Source of the DNA: Pedobacter sp. ok626
Lineage (GTDB): Bacteria > Bacteroidota > Bacteroidia > Sphingobacteriales > Sphingobacteriaceae
Assembly (NCBI RefSeq): GCF_900100435.1
Contig: NZ_FNEX01000001.1
Location: forward strand, 124,001-188,000
Direction: 5' to 3'
DNA length: 64,000 nt
The notes below the pieces were generated by a model that saw only the letters and a list, made by a program, of their open reading frames with translations, ran no database searches and had not been told where the DNA came from. Shown piece by piece: positions 61,012 through 64,000 of this stretch. The translations under genes were made by a program, and so were the position numbers. The first letter of the stretch is position 1. The number at the start of each line of letters is the position of its first letter.

Positions 61012-63784
61012 ATATAGATTCTTAGGCTTACTATCTGTTGCGGCCCTTTGCATGTTTTTGGCTTGTAAAACTCAGCTGGATAACCAGGCTTTGTCACTTG
61101 ATCCTGAATTGAGGACCGGGAAGCTGGCTAATGGATTTACCTATTATATCCGCAAAAATAAAAGCCCTGAAAAAAGGGTCATGATGTACCTGGCAGTAAA
61201 GGCAGGTTCTATTCTGGAAACCGATCAGCAAAGAGGAGTAGCCCATTTTATAGAGCACATGAGTTTTAACGGAACCAAACATTTTCCTAAAAAGGAACTC
61301 TCCAATTACCTGGAAAAATCAGGGGTACGTTTTGGCGCAGACATCAATGCCAATACGGGCCCTGATGAAACTGTATACCAGCTGCCATTGCCGTCCGATA
61401 ATCCTGAACTGCTTAACAACGGTTTACAAATTATGCGGGACTGGGCGCAAGATGCGAATATAGAAGCAAAAGATGTGGAAAAGGAGCGTCATGTGATTTT
61501 AGAAGAAAAGCGTGTCCGCCAGGGCATGCAGCAACGTTACGAAGAAAAAAGTATACAGCTCTGTTCCAATGGCTCCAGATATGGATCGCGTTTGCCGATT
61601 GGAACAGAGGAAGTCATTTCGAAGGTTACAGCAGAAGAAATCCGTAGTTTTTATAAAGACTGGTACCGCCCAAATTTGCAGGCTTTAATTGTTGTGGGGG
61701 ATATTGATGTTGACCAGATGGAGAAAGCCATCAAAGCGAAGTTTGCAGACCTGAAAAATCCGGAAAAAGAGAAAGAACGCCCAGTATATCGCGCAGAATT
61801 GACTGGAAAAAATCAATATATGCAATTCATCGATCCTGAATTTGGAGGTATTGGTGTCGAGATACTGATGAAACAGAAACAAGCTGTAATGGCTACTACT
61901 TCAGACTACCGCAACGCGCTGCTGAAAAACCTATTGGGACAAATGATCAATGCAAGGTTCAGGCAAATGCCATTCGCCACATTTACTTCATTAACCGGTG
62001 GACTTTCTGCTTTCTCAGTTAACCTAGGCACCAAGCCCGCAGAGACACAACCATCTTTACAGGGTGTTTGGTTAGAACTACGCCGGATGCAGGAGCAGGG
62101 CTTTTTACAAACTGAGCTGGACCGGGTGAAAAAGAGCTATCAGCAGAGAATGGCCGATGCACTGAAAGAGCAAAATAAAACGGCTTCCGAAGTGCTGATC
62201 AAACCTTATCTACAACATTTCCTGACAGGCAATATTGCTCCCGGAATTGCTAAGGAAAATGAACTGACCAGTCAGCTATTGCCTGATATTACCTTAACAG
62301 AAATTAACGACTTATTGAAATCTTATCTGAAGGATACCGATAGGGACATCATTGTGAAATCTTCTGAAGAAAATAAAGCTTTTCTGCCAGATGAGGCTAC
62401 TGTGCTGACTTGGATAGACGCAGTTTATTCGGCTCCTTTAAGTCCATTTGTAGATGAAGTGCAGGACCTTCCATTGTTGAAAAAAGCGCCCATTCCTGGT
62501 AAAATTACTGCAGTAGAAGATTATGGAAAGATCGGTGTGCAGAAGATTATATTGAGCAATGGAGTAACCGTATGGTTAAAGAAAACAAACTTCCAGAATG
62601 ATCAGATTTTGTTCAAAGGGCTTGCCGAGGGGGGAGCTTCTCTATATGCAGATGCAGATCATCAAAACGCCATTAATGCTGCAAACATAGTGTCAGTTTC
62701 GGGTGCAGGGAACTATAGTGCCGAGCAGCTTAGTAAGTTGTTTACAGGCAGATCAGTACAGCTAAGCCCTTTTGTGAATGATACTTACCAGGGTTTTAGC
62801 GGTGGTAGCTCTAAAGAAGAGTTGGCAACCACGCTTGAACTGCTCAATGCTTATTTTACGGAGCCCCGAAAGGACCAGGAAGCATTCGATGTATTGATTG
62901 GCCGTACCAAAGAACAATTGGCCAATAAAGGCAGTAGTCCAGCCCAGGTATTTATGGACACGGTAAGCCTGGTATTGGGGAACTATCATGTACGTAAACA
63001 GCCCCAAAGCATAAAAAACATAAATGCCGTTAAACTGGACAGGGCTTATGATATTTACAAAGAGCGTTTCTCTGATGCATCAGGTTTTAATTTCTTTTTT
63101 GTGGGAAACATAGATTTGGAAACGATGAAACCTTTATTGGAAAAATACCTGGGTTCATTGCCTTCCAAAGGATTGAAAGAAAAAGCTCGCGACCTGAACA
63201 TTAACATTCCTGCAGGTCGGATTGCTAAGACCGTATACAATGGTATGGCACAGAAATCAAGCGTGATGCTGGTTTATTCTGGTTCTTTTGATTACAGTTT
63301 TGACAATACCTTTAAGATGAATGCCATTGCCGATGCCCTTAAGATTAGCATTACACAGCGACTTCGCGATCAGCAGGGTGGTACTTATACACCAAACGTA
63401 CAAATGAGCATGACCAAATACCTGAAGAGCAGATTTAGTCTGACCATCTCCTTTGATTGTGCCCCGCAGAATGTAGATAAATTGATTGTTTCTGCACAGG
63501 ATGAATTGAATAAAATGAGAACATCAGGTCCCTCTGCCGAAAATCTGCAGAAATTTAAAGCAGTAAGTAAGTCAGGACTGCAAACCGGTTCAACAAATAA
63601 TGGATACTGGTTGGATTACCTGGTTTCAAGGAACATCAATAAAGAGCCTATCACACAGTTTTTTGACTATGAAAGTGCGATAAATAATATGACTGTTCAA
63701 TCCATTAAGCAGGCTGCAGCGACTTACATTCAGGATAAAAACTATGTAAAGCTGGTATTGATGCCCGAAAAAACTAACTATTGA
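61001..63784 (+). CDS. M16-family zinc metallopeptidase lipoprotein (insulinase/PqqL-like)
   Basis: The 927-residue product has a lipobox FLAC (Cys about 22) and the inverted zinc motif HFIEH (about 82-86 in RGVAHFIEHMSFNG) with the distal Glu in EKERHVILEEKRVR. Two M16 halves follow: the active N-terminal lobe (to about 440) and a C-terminal lobe without the motif (YNGMAQKSSVMLVYSG). Such clamshell peptidases cut peptides of up to a few dozen residues in the periplasm or at the surface. It overlaps the MutS-like gene by 11 bp and precedes a second permease gene by 10 bp, so it belongs to the transporter operon. Confidence 0.93.
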   Translation: MLIKYRFLGLLSVAALCMFLACKTQLDNQALSLDPELRTGKLANGFTYYIRKNKSPEKRVMMYLAVKAGSILETDQQRGVAHFIEHMSFNGTKHFPKKELSNYLEKSGVRFGADINANTGPDETVYQLPLPSDNPELLNNGLQIMRDWAQDANIEAKDVEKERHVILEEKRVRQGMQQRYEEKSIQLCSNGSRYGSRLPIGTEEVISKVTAEEIRSFYKDWYRPNLQALIVVGDIDVDQMEKAIKAKFADLKNPEKEKERPVYRAELTGKNQYMQFIDPEFGGIGVEILMKQKQAVMATTSDYRNALLKNLLGQMINARFRQMPFATFTSLTGGLSAFSVNLGTKPAETQPSLQGVWLELRRMQEQGFLQTELDRVKKSYQQRMADALKEQNKTASEVLIKPYLQHFLTGNIAPGIAKENELTSQLLPDITLTEINDLLKSYLKDTDRDIIVKSSEENKAFLPDEATVLTWIDAVYSAPLSPFVDEVQDLPLLKKAPIPGKITAVEDYGKIGVQKIILSNGVTVWLKKTNFQNDQILFKGLAEGGASLYADADHQNAINAANIVSVSGAGNYSAEQLSKLFTGRSVQLSPFVNDTYQGFSGGSSKEELATTLELLNAYFTEPRKDQEAFDVLIGRTKEQLANKGSSPAQVFMDTVSLVLGNYHVRKQPQSIKNINAVKLDRAYDIYKERFSDASGFNFFFVGNIDLETMKPLLEKYLGSLPSKGLKEKARDLNINIPAGRIAKTVYNGMAQKSSVMLVYSGSFDYSFDNTFKMNAIADALKISITQRLRDQQGGTYTPNVQMSMTKYLKSRFSLTISFDCAPQNVDKLIVSAQDELNKMRTSGPSAENLQKFKAVSKSGLQTGSTNNGYWLDYLVSRNINKEPITQFFDYESAINNMTVQSIKQAAATYIQDKNYVKLVLMPEKTNY

Positions 63785-63794
63785 TATACGAAAT

Positions 63795-64000
63795 ATGAAG
63801 AAAATTATACAAATAGCCAGGCTGGAGCTCAGCCTGCTATTTTATTCACCAATAGCCTGGTTATTAATCATTGTGCTGATTACACAGGTAAACCTTGCTT
63901 TTATGTCAGGTATTCCCGGATTGGTGCAAGGAGGGACTTACGGTTTTTTAACTACAATTTATGCCAATGTACCGGATAAAACGAATCTCCTTACAGGAGT
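63795..64000 (+). CDS. Second ABC-2 permease/GldG-like protein (3' partial)
   Basis: The start ATG at 63795 begins MKKIIQIARLELSLLFYSP, identical over its first 19 residues to the permease at 56054, and the DNA of the first 80 bases is also closely alike. After IAWLLIIVLITQ the two diverge (VNLAFMSGIPGLVQ). The frame is still open at the right edge, so only 68 residues are seen. It is likely a paralogue that forms a heterodimer with the first permease around the shared ATPase. Confidence 0.85.
   Translation, partial: MKKIIQIARLELSLLFYSPIAWLLIIVLITQVNLAFMSGIPGLVQGGTYGFLTTIYANVPDKTNLLTG

Overview
The window looks like a chromosomal segment of a Bacteroidota bacterium, most likely Sphingobacteriaceae (Pedobacter-like). 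The signs are a FecI/FecR/SusC/SusD locus with an STN-type SusC, GldA/GldG-like transporter genes, DUF3570 and DUF4266 proteins, lipoprotein signals, and -7 elements of the TAnnTTTG kind. The species assignment is inference. I see no prophage, insertion sequence or CRISPR array.

Region 1 (1-9655, + strand) is a three-gene surface-protein operon. It holds a giant beta-helix / Ig-repeat protein that enters from the left edge, and two secreted proteins, the last ending in an S74-type self-cleaving chaperone domain. Region 2 (9685-14323, - strand) is a redox/metal operon: Rieske protein, thioredoxin, ApbE, DUF4266 lipoprotein, DUF3570 outer-membrane protein, cytochrome b561 and a VIT1/CCC1 transporter.

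Region 3 (14.3-46.7 kb) is a low-oxygen/stress survival island. It carries two Crp/Fnr-family regulators (one fused to a response-regulator receiver), BON protein, nitroreductase, Hsp20, baeRF protein, MlaEFD, D-lactate dehydrogenase, three double-domain Usp proteins, a TolC-HlyD-ABC exporter, LOG protein, PEP synthase, P-type ATPase, PfkB, a beta-CASP nuclease, GpmA, a KASIII-ACP-acetyltransferase trio and a DNA-glycosylase-like protein. I find palindromes of the Fnr type (half-sites related to TTGAT or GTGAC, 4-bp spacer) at ten promoters. At nine of them the proximal palindrome centre lies 29.5 bp from a -7-like element (30.5 bp at the tenth), and a second site often lies 21-22 bp further upstream. 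The gene content strongly recalls the mycobacterial DosR dormancy regulon. Several members look like dead enzymes: an L,D-transpeptidase without its Cys and His, an Fpg-like protein without Pro2, Lys or zinc finger, and a 5' stub of a persulfide-dioxygenase-like gene that keeps its promoter. A divergent tRNA-Cys-like gene sits at 45631-45700.

Region 4 (46.8-64 kb, + strand) holds a DEDDh exonuclease, then ECF sigma factor, FecR anti-sigma, SusC, SusD and a DUF4397-like lipoprotein. A tight operon follows: GldA-like ATPase, permease-GldG fusion, a protein with two complete MutS-type ATPase modules in one chain, an M16 peptidase lipoprotein, and a second permease-GldG copy cut by the right edge. 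This is the best candidate for an undescribed transport/processing system.
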